A stretch of 64,000 nucleotides of DNA from Halichoerus grypus (GCF_964656455.1 NC_135718.1:129935966-129999965), one strand, 5' to 3'; shown: positions 1 through 11,812, counted from the first letter of the stretch. The notes: a model not told the origin generated them from the letters alone. Numbers and translations are program-made.

Positions 1-469
1 CCATCTGCGCCTCCCAACAAAACCCAGGAGCTCCGGTGCACGTTCCCTGCATGCGTCTGACTTGTCAGGAGTGCCTAGGTCAAAGAGCACTGGTGTTTCG
101 GAGGCTGAGGGAAGGAGGGACCTGAATAGGAAGTTAAGAGAAAGGGAACGAGAGACACCTGAGCCCAAAAGATTGGAACTCTTTTTCTGGACTGTCTGGC
201 TCCCAAACTACAAACTTTGTCTTCTTAAGGACTTCAGAGCCGCCTCCCCACCCCCTCCTACTGCCAACTCCGTGCACCGCCTCCCACCGGTTCCGTCCTA
301 CCTTGCGCCTCTCTACACCTGACTCTAAGTAAAAAGGATGAAAGGTGAGCCACAGCTATCCCGGCCTCTGGCTGGGCCCTCTCTGCCTTCCCTCCTGCCC
401 GGTCCCGGGAAACCGGCCCACAAGAGGCCGATGGCGCTTCTGCCCAGAGCTCCGGAGCCCCTCTCTGGA

Positions 470-569
470 GACAATGGCTCAGAGAGGGAGGAAGAGCAGC
501 CGCAACAGCCTTGTGTGCATGCAGGGTGGCCACACAAGACCATTGTCTCGGCGGCAGGACAGACAATGG
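470..569. promoter_or_regulatory. Cluster of three SOX-type sites
   Basis: The 8-mer GACAATGG occurs at 470-477 and 562-569 on the plus strand, and as its reverse complement CCATTGTC at 540-547. SOX-family HMG proteins bind (A/T)ACAA(T/A)GG-type cores. Three exact copies of the same extended core within 100 bp, two facing one way and one the other, suggest a SOX-responsive enhancer. This is motif evidence only; no gene is assigned. Confidence 0.35.
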
Positions 570-1750
570 TTTGTATCTCCAGCTTCTGTGCCAAGTAGTT
601 CACCCCCTTGCACTAAAACAACCCTCCGCATTTCCTTCTAATAAACAGCATGATCCGAAATCTGGCCCCAAGCTGAGAATTTGTATCCGGTTGTAACAAA
701 AGCCTGCTCCAGCTGATGGAATGGGTGTATCTAGGTCCCGTACCTGTTCCTGAGCCACCCAGACAAACAGTCGGCGGACAGATAGCCACTCACTCCCCGA
801 CTCTTCTCCGCGGTCCCCCTGCAAGTGCTCTTGCCCTGACTCCTTCCACACTCAGGAATAGGGAAAAGGTTTCCTTTAATACTTACCAGGTCCCTGGTGG
901 GTAGCAATCATTAACAGCCACACAGGCGGACTGGCCTTAACCCCTTCGGCGCTGGGTTGCCTCCAGCTGGCTGATGGACAGCCCCGTCCCCTCTTCCCAG
1001 TCCTGGGCAAAGCGGCAACCCCCACCGTGATGCCATCCACCTGAGTAACGCCGGCCTCCCATGTGGAGAACGAGAGCCCTCTAGTCCCACCCAGGCTTCC
1101 CCGCCTGATTGGAGCGCACTCACAACCTGAGGCGCTTGGCTCTGGCATGGTGCCCAATTGGATGAGCCCACATTATGAAATATTTGCCTAGCAGGCCAAT
1201 AGAGGAGCCGGGATCTGGGGGGAGGGGATGATATTTTTATTTACTCCTGGAGGAGGGAGAACAGACAAAGGTAGTCCTCACATCCCTAGCCCTGGGACGG
1301 GAGGCGGCGGGAAGGGGCTTTCAGGTGGACGCCCGAGCCTCCAGCTTCTCTGTCCAGGTAACAGTGCACAGTCCTTGAAGGCTTCTGGGCATTTCAGCTC
1401 CGAGCTGTCTAGCTAGAGGGTTTCTTTGCCTTCAGGACTCCTGCCTCACTCAGGAGTTTGGAGAGTGGAGCCAGGAATTGGAATAGAAACCAAGAAAGGA
1501 AACACCTTGATGGGCAAAGGGTTGCTTGTATCCACATTAACGATGCCAGCCACAGGTGGTCTTCATTATGTGTCAGAGCTGCAGAAATTGTTGTTTTGTT
1601 TTTTTGGTTTTTTTTTTTTTCATCTTTAGAGGATGCAGATGAAAGGTGGGCAAGAATGAGTAGAGACAAATCCCCTCTATCCCTTTTAAAAATAGGCTTC
1701 TGATTTGGGGAAATCTAAATCCAGCATAAAAGTATCTACATGTAGGACAC

Positions 1751-1780
1751 ATGCAAATCTATGCAGATATGTGCAAATGA
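1751..1780 (+). promoter_or_regulatory. Three octamer-like motifs at 10-bp period
   Basis: Positions 1751-1758 read ATGCAAAT, a perfect POU/OCT octamer. 1761-1768 read ATGCAGAT and 1771-1778 read GTGCAAAT, each one mismatch from it. The units start exactly 10 bp apart, so the sites would fall on nearly the same face of the helix. POU-domain factors bind this octamer. It could be a functional array or just a degenerate decamer tandem repeat. A further perfect ATGCAAAT lies at 2489-2496. Confidence 0.35.
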
Positions 1781-2212
1781 GCAGTTCCGGGCTTTTCGGA
1801 AGAAGTCCTTGCCAGGATTTTTCTAGTTTGAGCAAGAAACCAGGTAGTTTCAAAACCTTATGATGCTTATCAGAGCATCTTACTAGAGCATAAAGATATC
1901 AGTAGAGAGAACATAAAGAACTCAACCAACATATTTATTGAACATTTACTACATGGAAGGCCTTTACGTATAGTCCATTAGGGTTTTAAAAACATGATTG
2001 TAAATCTCTAGGATACACAGGAGAATGCAAGTGTCCTCCCCCTGCACACCCACCATTAATACCCCCTTCTCCTTTCAGGTCGTAGTGGGTGAGCTGGTTG
2101 CTCCACCCCTTGCCAGCCTGGGTCTAGGAGCTGGCACCTCCTCCTTATCACCCCTGGTTCCTGTTTGTCTATCAGCAGCCCAGCCACCGTGGCTCAGGAC
2201 CCTGGCTTAAAT

Positions 2213-2245
2213 CAGCCCGGGGGCCTTATCTTATCTCCCGGGCTG
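2213..2245. promoter_or_regulatory. Hairpin with tandem GATA sites in its loop
   Basis: CAGCCCGGG (2213-2221) is followed 15 bases later by its exact reverse complement CCCGGGCTG (2237-2245). The loop contains TTATCTTATC (2226-2235), which is two overlapping GATA sites on the minus strand. GATA factors bind such paired sites. The 9-bp GC-rich perfect stem could form a cruciform or an RNA hairpin. A regulatory role is inferred. Confidence 0.35.
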
Positions 2246-2554
2246 CCTTCCCAGTGGCCTGATGGCTGGTTGTCCCTAGTCTCTTAAAGGGGCTGCACTG
2301 CATTCCCACTTAGTCCGACCTTAAGAATACCCCCAGAAATCTAGGAGAGCACTGCCTGTGGGTCAGATTCACCACCCCACCCCCTCCTGTGCCCTTTCAC
2401 AGCCAGGCTTAAATGAGCTGCTATTGGAATGACTTACTGACTTAAAACAGGGAAAGATGCTGTTGCCACTTTAAATGCTTATCATAGCATGCAAATGCCT
2501 AGCACCTCAGTATTTCCAGGCTCCTGCTCTGTTAAATTGAGTTTTTAAAAGGGG

Positions 2555-4540
2555 GGGAGGGGCTCAGTACACAAAGTCCATATAGAAAAATCAGCTGTAC
2601 CTCTATGAACATCAAAATTTTTAAAAAAAACACTACTTACAATAATAGCATTAAAAACATGAAACATTAAGGAATATATTTGACAAAAGATGTGCGAGAC
2701 CTATATACTAAAAATTATAAGACACTGCTGAGAGAAATTAAATAAAATATAAATAAGAGAAGATATATACTGTTTGCTTGGGTCAGAAGACTCTATATTG
2801 CTAAGATTATCAATTCTCTCCATATTTTTCTATAGATTCAACACAATCCTTATAAGTTCTTTGTAAACATTGGTAAGCTGATTCTGAAATTCACAGGGAA
2901 ATGCAAGGGACCTCTAATAACTAAAAAACTTTCAAAAGGAAGTACAAAGTTAGGGGTGCCTGGCTGGCTCGGCATGTGATTCTTGACCTTGGGGTTGTGA
3001 GTCTGAGCCCCACGTTGGGTGTAGAGATTACTCAAAAGTAAAATCTTTAAGAAAAAAAAGTACAGAGTTAGGAGTCTTAGACTCTGACTTCAAGACTTAT
3101 AAATCTATAGTAACCAAGACAATGTGGTATTGGCATAAAGATCCATGTATAGATAAATGGAACAGAACAGAGAATCGAGGAATAAACCTATGCATATATG
3201 GTCATTTGGTTCGCCAAAACAGTATAAAGGTAATTCAGTGAAGGAATGACCACCTTCTTAATACATGTTGCCGGAAAAAGCAGAGATCCGTATACCAAAC
3301 ACAAACAAACCCAAAAACAAGCCCCCTGACCCTACCATAAAAAATTAACTCAAAATGGACAAAGAGCTAAATCTAGGAGCCACAACTATAAGATTTCTAG
3401 AAGAAAACATAGGAGAAAAAAATCTTCGTGATTTTTGGCTTGGCAAATTTCTTAAACAAGACACAAAATTCACCAACTTTAAAGAACTGATCAATAAATT
3501 GGACTTCACCAAAATAACAAACCGCTCTTCAAAAGATGCTGTGACAAAAAGGAAATGGTAAGCCATAAACCAAGGGGACATACTTGTGAGATATATAACT
3601 GACATAAGATTTTTATCTAGAGTGTATAAAAAACTTTTACAACTAAACATGAAGACGGCAAACAACACAATAAAAAAATATATGAGCAAAAGATTTAAAC
3701 AGACACTCCACCAAAGAAGATACACAATGTCAAATAAAGTACATGAAAAGATGCTCAACATCATTAGTCATTAGGGAAATGCAAATTGAATCCACAATGA
3801 AATAACACTACACACACCCACTGGAATAGCTAAAATTAAGACTAATCATACCAAGTGTTGACAAGAATGTAGGTGAATTGGAACGTGTCCACTGCTGGTG
3901 AGGATGTAAGTGGTACATCCACTTTGGAAAAGTTTAGCAGTTTCTTAAAAAGTTAAACATATAGTTATCATACAATCCATTGCTTCCTAGGTATTTACCC
4001 CAAAGAAATGAAAGCATATGTCCACACAAAGACTTGTTCACAAATGTTCATAGCAGCTTGCCTGTCAGAGCCCCAAACTACAAAAAAACTCGAATGTCCA
4101 TGAACAGGTGAATACAATATATGTGTTACATCCATATGATGGGATAGGACTTGGCAATAGAAAGAAATGAATTATTGATATACACAACAGCATGGATGCA
4201 TCTCAAAATAATTATGCTGAGTGAAAGAAGCCAGACCCCTCAAATAAAAAATGTATACTGTACGATTCCATTATATGAGATTTAAAAATGCGAACTAATC
4301 TACAGTGACAGCAGATCAGAGGTGGTGTGGGGGGGCGGCAGAGGGAGGGATTTCCGAGAGGCAGGAAGAAACCAGAGGGTGATGCACACAGGCACATTAT
4401 CTTAATTGTGCTCGTAGTTTCACAAAACACATCAAATTTTATCCTTTAGATGATGTAGTTTATCTTATGTTAATTATACCTCAATAAAGGAGAAAAACTT
4501 TCACTTGAAATATTAAAACAAAACAAAACAAAACAACCCA
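2555..4540 (+). mobile_element. Old L1 LINE, 3' part (ORF2 end plus 3' UTR), split by a SINE
   Basis: This A-rich stretch runs in LINE-1 sense orientation. It shows typical remnants of the ORF2 C-terminal region, for example around 3100-3200 (the motif before 'ggaacagaacagagaa') and at 3350-3560. A 3' UTR follows, with the 'gggaaatgcaaatt' and 'ctggtgaggatgt' type landmarks near 3775-3905. It ends in an (AAAAC)n tail at about 4515-4536. The frame is broken many times and no 5' part is present, so it is a dead, 5'-truncated copy of a mammalian L1M-type subfamily. A short SINE interrupts it at 2955-3058. The 5' edge is approximate. Confidence 0.88.
2955..3058 (+). mobile_element. Short Can-SINE (SINEC) inserted in L1
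   Basis: The element starts GGTGCCTGGCTGGCTCGG, contains GTAGAGATTACT and ends in AAAATCTTTAAGAAAAAAAA. It belongs to the short SINEC type without the CT-rich middle. The flanking 14-mers AGTACAAAGTTAGG (2941-2954) and AGTACAGAGTTAGG (3059-3072) are target-site duplications with one mismatch, placed inside the surrounding L1. The insertion is therefore younger than that L1. Confidence 0.92.
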
Positions 4541-4834
4541 ACAGCTACTCCTGGGTCCTACCCGTTCTGTTTACATTGTGATGGACTATAGGCCAGTGGG
4601 TTGGGGGAGAGGCAGGGTCTCCAGCTTTGCTAGTGACCTGCTTTAGTCTGACAGAAATGCTGGTTCAAGGCAGGGAGGAGCATGGGCCCTGAATCAGCCT
4701 GCACACCTCTCATGGGGTCAGGTCAAATAATGTGGTTGAGAGAGAAAAAAAGAAAAAAAAGAATAATGTGGCAGACCTGAATATGGTCTTTATAAAAATA
4801 AAGGATTATTTGTCTTACGATAGAAGGGAAAATA
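4541..4834. other. Unique DNA with a poly-A micro-insertion
   Basis: There is no gene. The 10-mer AATAATGTGG occurs at 4726-4735 and again at 4762-4771, flanking a 26-bp GA/A-rich segment. This is the pattern left by a retroposed poly-A tail with its target-site duplication. Confidence 0.45.
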
Positions 4835-4985
4835 TTAAGTATAACCCTTGATGATTCTCATCGTTAACTCATTTGGTTCTTTTATGGTCCAATGAGGTAG
4901 GCTGCCAAATATCACCACCTCCCATTTTAACAAAAACTCTGAAGTTCCAGGAGGTAAAGAGTCTTGGCCAAGATGACCCACCTGC
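4835..4985 (-). repeat. MIR SINE relic
   Basis: Read on the plus strand, the order is 'gttaactcatttggttc', 'caatgaggtaggct', 'cccattttaacaaaaactc', 'ggaggtaaagagtcttggcc'. This is the degenerate reverse complement of the MIR core and its downstream half. It is a decayed mammalian-wide SINE with approximate ends. Confidence 0.6.
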
Positions 4986-6629
4986 CGTATGGGCGGGAAG
5001 GCTAGACCCTGGGTCCGCAGCTATTTCCTTTTGCCGCAAGACCTGTCCCAGGTGGGGCTGACACCCCGCCTGTGTCCGTCTGCCCAGGCTCCGCTGCCAG
5101 AGTGTGGAACGTGGACCCGTGTCGGGGTACTCACCCTGCCCCGGGTGCCTGCTCTCGAACAGTGGCCAGTTACAGACCCGGAAGGGGCTCCCAGGATGGA
5201 TGAAAACAGGAGCAGATATAGGGTCAGAAGAGGATCAACTAAAGGGAGCCATGCAGTGTTAAGAGAGAGGAGACTGTTAGAGATGAGAGGATCCAAGGAC
5301 CTAATTAGATCACACGTTTGACGAGAAGGGGGACAACCAAACACCACTCCCAAGGCAGGAAGTCTGGTGGGTGTGGAAGCAGCTGGAAGCTGTTAGAGGG
5401 CTCCAGGCCAGCCACCCGGCTGGGCTCCAGACCTCTGTACCCCTCCTCTCCCTCCTCTTCTCTCCGTGCCCCACCCTCCCTCCTCCACTGCTGTGGCCAG
5501 GGCACAAGAACCATGGCTGGCTGCGAGCCCCACCTTTCTCTCTCTCCCTTGTTCTGAGGACAGGATGATGGGAGGGAGAAACCTACCCTGCAGGGCAAGG
5601 GGGCACGAAATGTAAGCGGCATCCAAAAAGTCAGTGATCGAGATGGATTAATATTTTATTCATGGAATAGTTTTCAAAATAAAAATGCAAAAAAAAAATC
5701 CATGATAAATGACATGTTTTAAATAGAAACCGGATCGGTATTACTGAATTTCCCTGTTATCTGAGCAGTACGCCTATTGATCCTGTCTTTACTTAAAACT
5801 GTTGATACTGTGTTCTTGATGAAACTGGGGCACTAATTTTGATTTTTTTTTAAAATATTGCTCTTGATAATTGAGTATTTTGACACTCGTTCAATGTTGC
5901 ACCTACAAGGGGACTCCCATCCCTTACCTTAGTCAGCCCTGTTCCAGGATGAGGCTGGGGGGGGTCTGGGAGGGAGCTGGGAAGACTGGACAAGGCCCAG
6001 AAAGGGCTAGGGAGGGTCCCTGCACTCTTCAAAAAACCTTAAGGCATGAATAACAAACAAACAAACAAACAAAAAAGCTGAGGAATTCTTCTAGATTAGA
6101 GGGGAATAAAGAGACATGGTCCTGGATTTGGATTCTAATGACTTTATTGGGACGACTGGTAAAATTTAAATGTGGACTGTGTATTAGATACGAGTCCTGC
6201 ATCCATGTTAAGTTCCCTAAATCTGTTCATTTGTACTGTGGTTATGCAAGAGAATATCCTTGTTTTTAAAAAGGAAAAAAAAGAGATGATGCAGAAAGAA
6301 GGGCCCCCCGAGGATAAAAGCTGCCTGAGAGCTGCATGAAGCCCCCCCTGCCAACCCCTGCCCCATGCTCTGGTTCGGCTCTCCTCCTATTCTGGGCAGT
6401 CCCAAGAGGGAACAGTAGGAAATGGGGTTGGCAGAAAGGCTTGTCCAAAAGATCGGGTATTAGAGGACTGGCTGGACAGTTTCCTCCCAAAACAAGAATT
6501 AATTTTGAATTCCCACATCACTCCTCACCCTCCCCAGGAAGACTTGACAACTGGCACCGAAAAGAAAATTAACACCTACCCAAGCACATTCTCTGCTTCA
6601 CTTCCCGGGGTTGGTACTGTGATCCTGCC
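4986..6629. other. Unique DNA, AT-rich block in the middle
   Basis: No gene is recognised. 5640-5900 is distinctly AT-rich between GC-rich flanks, with runs of A and T and no clear repeat family; it may be an old DNA-transposon or LINE relic. A simple (AAAC)n repeat sits at 6051-6076. The open frames at 4989-5353 and 5305-5626 overlap on both strands and are low-complexity. Confidence 0.5.
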
Positions 6630-6765
6630 TAAGGAGCAGGAACCTGAGAGGTCAGGTAAGTAGCCTGGAGCCACAGGCTTAGGAAGTAGGAGAGCTGGGA
6701 TTACAGCCCAGGACACAGTCCAAAGCCGGCTCTCTTCCCACTTCATGTTAGTTGTGCAACTTGAA
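6630..6765 (-). repeat. MIR SINE relic
   Basis: The plus-strand text contains 'gaggtcaggtaagtagcctg' and 'agctgggattacagccca', degenerate reverse-complement MIR landmarks (the 'aagtaacttgcccaaggtca' and 'gggattcgaaccca' zones). Boundaries are approximate. Confidence 0.5.
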
Positions 6766-6849
6766 ATTCCCTTCTCATGCATCATCCTACAAACTAATCC
6801 TTTAGTTTATTTTTACTGAGTTGAATCTGCATTGGTCTTGAGATTTTTG

Positions 6850-7085
6850 GCTCTGGAGTCAGACTGCCCCAGTTACAATCCTGGCCCCACCAGTGACTGA
6901 CTAAAGGGCTCTGGGCGAGTAACTCAACCTCTCTGTGCTTTTATTCCCCCATCTGTGAAAAGGGATAATATACGCACCTACCTCATAGGCTTGTCATGGG
7001 ATTATATGAGATTACGCAAGTAGAGAATTTAAGAGAGGTGTTGGCAACCGCGTATATGATCAGTAAATGCCAGTAATCATCCTTA
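6850..7085 (+). repeat. MIR SINE
   Basis: The landmarks are in MIR sense order: 'ctctggagtcagactgcc', 'agtaactcaacctctctgtg', 'catctgtgaaaagggataat' and 'cctacctcataggcttgtca'. Together they span nearly the whole 260-bp consensus. It is old and diverged, with no target duplication visible. Confidence 0.85.
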
Positions 7086-7226
7086 TCTATGCCTCTGCCT
7101 TGCACTGTTCATTCATAGCAAGCAATGGCCTAATTTTGACTATAAAGCCCCTTGGCATGTGAATACATAAGAAAGGATGCTTAATAATTGCTCCGAGAGA
7201 AGTTCTTCATCAAGATGGCACTTAGC

Positions 7227-7435
7227 GGGGCACCTGGGTGGCTCAGTCGTTGAGCGTCTGCCTTCAGCTTGGGTTGTGGTCCCGGGGTCCTGGGATCGAG
7301 CCCCGCATCGGGCTCCCTGCTCGGTGGGAAGCCTGCTTCTCCCTCTCCCACTCCCCCTGCTTGTGTTCCCTCTCTCGCTGTCTCTCGCTCTCTGTCAAAT
7401 AAATAAATAAAATCTTAAAAAAAAAAAAAAAAAAA
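7227..7435 (+). mobile_element. Can-SINE (SINEC), full length
   Basis: The head GGGGCACCTGGGTGGCTCAG carries the tRNA-derived A-box region. A B-box-like GGGATCGAGCCCC follows, then a CT-rich middle, AAATAAATAAATAAAATCTT and a poly-A tail. It is flanked by a perfect 15-bp target-site duplication AAGATGGCACTTAGC at 7212-7226 and 7436-7450. The perfect duplication indicates a fairly recent insertion. Confidence 0.97.
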
Positions 7436-7450
7436 AAGATGGCACTTAGC

Positions 7451-9754
7451 GATCCCTAAATCTAGTCTGTAATGCTTTTAAGCCACTATGCACCTCAGAC
7501 CAAGAGATCATCTGCAGTGGTCACCTGTCCCCCCAGCCTTAGGAGCCAGAATAATCAACATCTGAGAATCTCTGATGGGAGGGAGGCCTGCCCCTAGCAT
7601 ACTTTGAACTAGGAGATGGATATTTTTCTCCTGGGTCACATCACACTGGGAAGTTGAAAAGCAAGTCAATTCCAGGGACTACGTCACTGGGCAGGAGTTA
7701 ACGGAGAAGACCCAAGTTCTAGTGCTTGCACTGTACCCATCCAGCAAGAAAATGCGGGCAAGTGCTTGCCCCTTGGAGCCCACTGGACAGGAGACCGGGA
7801 ATCACCTTGCCTGGAGACCTGAGGACTTCAGGTTCTTCGAGAAAGCCCCTCTCTCGGGCTAATTTCTCATCAGGAGCCTTGTCCCCATTGCAGAGGTTTG
7901 GGTTCAGCTAGGGAGGACCCATAGCACAAGAAGGAACATAAACCAACAGATTATTCATTGCAGGTGCTAAAGCAAGGCAGGCCAACGGCAGGGTGGCCAA
8001 AGGTCAAGCACCAGTCAGGTTTAGCCAAGACGGTCCTTCTGTGACAAAGGCAGGTCTGAAACAGGGCAATTTTCTAACTATAAACAGACACTCGAGAAGC
8101 CCCAAAGCACATACAGGCTTGCGTGGGGATGAGGATGAAGCATGGAAGACACCGGGAGGAGTATGTCTCGAGGACAGGGCTGCGTGAATTCAGTGGCAGC
8201 AAAGGAATGAGGGCAGGGGAGAATGTTGGTGCCTGGGGATGCTGGGGCAGAGCCAGCTCTTGTGGAGTCTGAAGCTTACACAATTGGAGGATTTCTCATC
8301 AAGAAAAAGACTACAAGTACAAATTAGATAGGGTCTTGGAAGGGGCTGCAACTGAACTGCATGGCTCACGGTAAGCCGGCCCCCACACTGTCCGCATCTC
8401 CAAGCACTGGGGCACGCTCACTCACCTGTGCTCGTCTGAGCCTCGCTGCCTCTACCTCAGCCCGATTTCGCCTTCCCTGCACACCGTGCTTTGCCTGACC
8501 TGATTTTTTCATGGCAGAGAGCGCAAACTAGTGCCCCCGTACCTCGGACTTACATTCCTCCCCACCTCTGCGCAAGAGGTATTTGGATTTTGCGCCATGC
8601 CGCAACCCTCCTCCAATGCACTACACCATCACCACTCCACCAGCCCCACTTTCCCCAAAGGGTGTTGCAGGGGCCCTCCAACCTGCCAGAAGGGGCGACA
8701 CCACAGCTCTCCCCGCCTCCTGGCCCCTTGCATTCCAGCCCTGCGCCCAGAGTTTGACCTTCTCTGCGGCTGGCTGCAGATGTGTTCTGTGTTACAGAAA
8801 TAGCCCAGCTCCTGGGCCCCTGCAGGCTCTCCCTCTGCTCCACTCGGAGACACCCCCACCTCCCAGGCTCCAGGGGAGTCAGGCAAGATCAGAGGGAAGT
8901 GCTCCGTTCTCCACTCCTCTCCCACATGCCCCTCACAGAACAGAGCCAAGTGGGGCCTGCCTCCCCCCTGCTCCTTCCAGCCCCAGGACTTCTGCTCCAT
9001 GTCTGCCATTACAGCAGATGGAGGGGAGAGGTTTGGCAGAGGAAGGCGTGAAGGAGGGCATTAAGAAAAAGGGGTGTAGCACCATGGAAAGATATACAAT
9101 TTGACCCCCGTAGAATTTGTCTCTTCTCGGAGGTTCATTTGGATAAAGGGCAGCAGTCAGCCAGAAATGGTTCCAAATCCCCTATACCCTGGCACAGATT
9201 CCCGTTCTCTCATGCAAGAGGATGATTTCATAGTCACTGATTCAATCCTAACCTAAACAAGATGGTGGGCATCGGTCCTCCTCCTGAGCCCAGGATGGAA
9301 TGAAGGACAATGGATTCAATTACATTATGAATAACTGAGTTTAGAAACAGTAATGGGCTTTCCAACTGTGAGGCTTTTAGATGTTGATGCCCTAGTGTCT
9401 GATGGAACAATAAAATCTTTTATAAAGGACTCTACTAAAAGGATAGAGTTTTACCTATGGGTAAGGCGGGGTCCTGACCGGCCTTCTAGGTTCAGGTCCT
9501 GTGCCTTTGCCACTCATGGGGAATGGCGGTGACAGCACGGCCGTGCCCTGGGTTCCTTCGGTCATAGTGCTGGGCTACCGACTAGGTACCTACCAGTCCC
9601 CATGATCAGGCAGGAAAAGAGCTGAACAAGAGGGGTCAGGGGTGTGTGAAGTCTTCAAGCCAAAGTCCTCTAGGCTTGGAGGCCCAAGAAGGGCTAACGT
9701 GTACTAGAAAGTACCCACCTTTTCTAGAAACTGTCCCCACCCCAACACCCACAT
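7451..9754. other. Unique non-coding DNA
   Basis: No gene or repeat is recognised. The GC-rich part at 8490-9100 has open frames of up to 173 codons on both strands. These are proline- and serine-rich with no domain, and the same DNA is open in several frames, which is expected of GC-rich, stop-poor sequence. Confidence 0.5.
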
Positions 9755-10170
9755 AGTTATTGTGGTAACAGCCGTGTTCTTAAACCTGACACCAGGTTCC
9801 CTTAGACGGGTAGTTACCTGGTCTCAACCCAACCGAAACTCTCCCCAGGGATGGGAACTGTGACTGAAAGAGAAAAGAGATCAGTCCTTCTCCAGGTGAC
9901 CTGTACACCAGGGAGCCGCTGGAGGCCATCTTTTGTACCCTGTAGACGGACCATGAAGCTGAGCAGCCTCTCTGCAGTAAGAGGAAAGATTGAAGCCAGC
10001 ACAAGGAGAGGAGCAAAAAAACATTGTACTTGTGGCACTCGGCTTCTTGGTTCTCGTTTGTTCTTGTGATCCAGACATTTCTCTGACCCTTACAATAAAA
10101 CCCCCTTTGGGGCTTAAGCTGCTTTGAGTAGCTTCAACATATACTCAGAAGTCCTTATTGATACCAGAAA
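9755..10170 (+). mobile_element. Ancient solo LTR (ERVL/MaLR-like)
   Basis: The segment ends with a polyadenylation-type AATAAAA at 10093-10099. It is followed by 'gcttaagctgctttgagtag', the downstream signature shared by MLT1/ERVL-type LTRs. Upstream text such as 'gctggaggccatctt' fits the same class. Only an LTR is seen, with no internal coding region. The family and the 5' edge are uncertain. It is a decayed endogenous retroelement with no protein potential. Confidence 0.5.
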
Positions 10171-11639
10171 GAGGGACAAGATGACTTCTGGAGGACCCAA
10201 CGTATCATCAACTCTGCACACGTGGTTGGTATGAGGCGAAATGGAAGGTAAGCAGAGAAAGAAGGAAAGGGATTGGGATCCTCGCCCAAAGGCAGCAGAA
10301 AACCAGGTCAGCCTGGAGAGCAGGCCATTGGAGAGGGCAAGGATGAGGGTAAGGGTCAGAGAAAACAGGAAAGTTTGCTACTACTCAGCTTAGAAAAGCT
10401 TCTGGGATGTTTAGGAGGGAGCCGGCAACCACAGAGGGGAGCTAAGATCCCTAAGGAAGATGGCAGGTGACCATTGCTGACAGAGGGAGTCGGGGAGCTC
10501 TGGGACAACAAGCTGACTCACCTTTGAGACATGTTCTCAGAGGACAGCCCTTATGCAGGGGAGAAAAAACAAATCTTGTGCACTTTCCAAAGCAAATGGG
10601 GGTCTTTTGCTGCCTCAGAGTCTCACAGTGCTCTCAGGCCAAGGGGTCTGGTCCAACCCTCAGGCCTTCAGATAAACTACTTCCTTGGCACCCATTCCAT
10701 GAGCTAACGGTCCCTTTAAGAATATTTTTTTCCTATCTGTTCTCCAGTTGGCTGGAGCAGATGTTCCTTGTTCCTATGGCAATGAACCTACCACCCTTCC
10801 TAATGGGTATCTTCCTAGTGAAGGGCACAGCACAGCCACTCCATTACAAGAGCAGAGTTCGTGGGCGGCAGGCTCCTCACTGCACGGGAACACTGTGGAC
10901 ACCTGTGTGCCTAGATTTTAGGAGTTCAGATCTTATCTGACCTAGAGATGGCCCAGGCATGGCAGCTGTCCTCGGACAGCACGTGGAAGGTAGAAGGAGG
11001 GAGGTTATCTACGCCATTGCCCCCACAACAGACCAATGTCCGTCTTTCCAATCAAGGGTTAAAAGCACATGGTGAATCTTCAGCAGATTAAATTAGCACT
11101 TCCTTTGACCTTTTTTCACATCGCTAATGAAGACCAGTGAGACCCCCTAATTGAATTCTTGTTTCAAGCTGCACATCACTCTCACCCATATCTGGGCTTT
11201 GTGATCCTTCCAGACAGTCCTTCTCGGAAGACCAGTCCCTACTCAAGGCAAGACTTGCACAGTCAGGCAATGGGTGGGGAAGCCGGAAGCATTGTGCATT
11301 CCTCTGGTTCTGCACAGGGGTTGTTTCCACTGCAGATGATGCTTCTCTCACTAAACCCAATTTGACCCCATTTGTTCTTGGCTCTCTCAGCCCCCATGAA
11401 GCCAGCTGGATTCTTCTTGTAAGCCACAAAGTTGACTGAACTTTAGCTTCCTCTCTTCTGAGCTTTAAGCCTACTGGGATCCCACAAGTCAATGTATAAA
11501 TAAGAACAAGCCAATAAATGATCCCTATTAGATGTGCAGAAAGCACCTCCCTCATTGGGGATGACTCCAAAGTCAGAGCTCCCCACCCTCACCCTCAACT
11601 CTCTCCTTCACTCGCTGCTGGAGAGGTAAAGTGTGCCAC
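10171..11639. other. Unique DNA with an AT-rich homeobox-type patch
   Basis: No gene is seen. 11055-11155 holds several TAAT/ATTA cores, for example 'gattaaattagcac', 'tcgctaatgaaga' and 'cctaattgaattc', in a low-repeat setting. That composition is common in conserved enhancers. The open frame at 10467-10940 has no recognisable domain. Confidence 0.4.
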
Positions 11640-11812
11640 ACGTTGGAGGAAGAAGCCTGGCCCTGGAGGCAGACAGCTCCGGATTGGAATCACCCATATT
11701 GGCTGAATGGCCTTAGGCAAGTTACTAATCCTCTCTGAGCCCTACCTTCCTCCTCTGTAAAATAGGAATGCTAATTGCACCCGATAGGATTCTATGAGGC
11801 GTACAGAACCAC
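11640..11812 (+). repeat. MIR SINE
   Basis: Sense landmarks are 'ccctggaggcagacagctcc', 'ggccttaggcaagttacta', 'cctctctgagccctacc' and 'ctgtaaaataggaatgct'. It covers the middle and part of the 3' half of the consensus. Confidence 0.8.

Larger units (their letters stand above)
1..2554. other. Unique non-coding DNA with motif clusters
   Basis: No gene is recognisable here. All open frames are short and overlap on both strands. The stretch holds three SOX-type motifs (470-569), a three-unit POU/octamer array (1751-1780), a GATA hairpin (2213-2245), an L2- or MIR-like scrap near 1915-1980 (a degenerate 'tatttattgaacatttacta' end) and a T-rich tract at 1583-1621. These motifs are annotated separately. 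Confidence 0.6.

Noticed and set aside
3345..3774. Open frames in the L1 region as cellular genes
   Set aside because: They are decayed L1 ORF2 sequence or its antisense.
7227..7300. tRNA gene
   Set aside because: The A- and B-box-like sequence belongs to the SINE head. No complete cloverleaf is formed.
7177..7410. Open frames over SINE copies (also near 39768-40189, 57957-58220 and 24833-25114)
   Set aside because: All similar to each other because they read through the same SINE family. No protein is implied.
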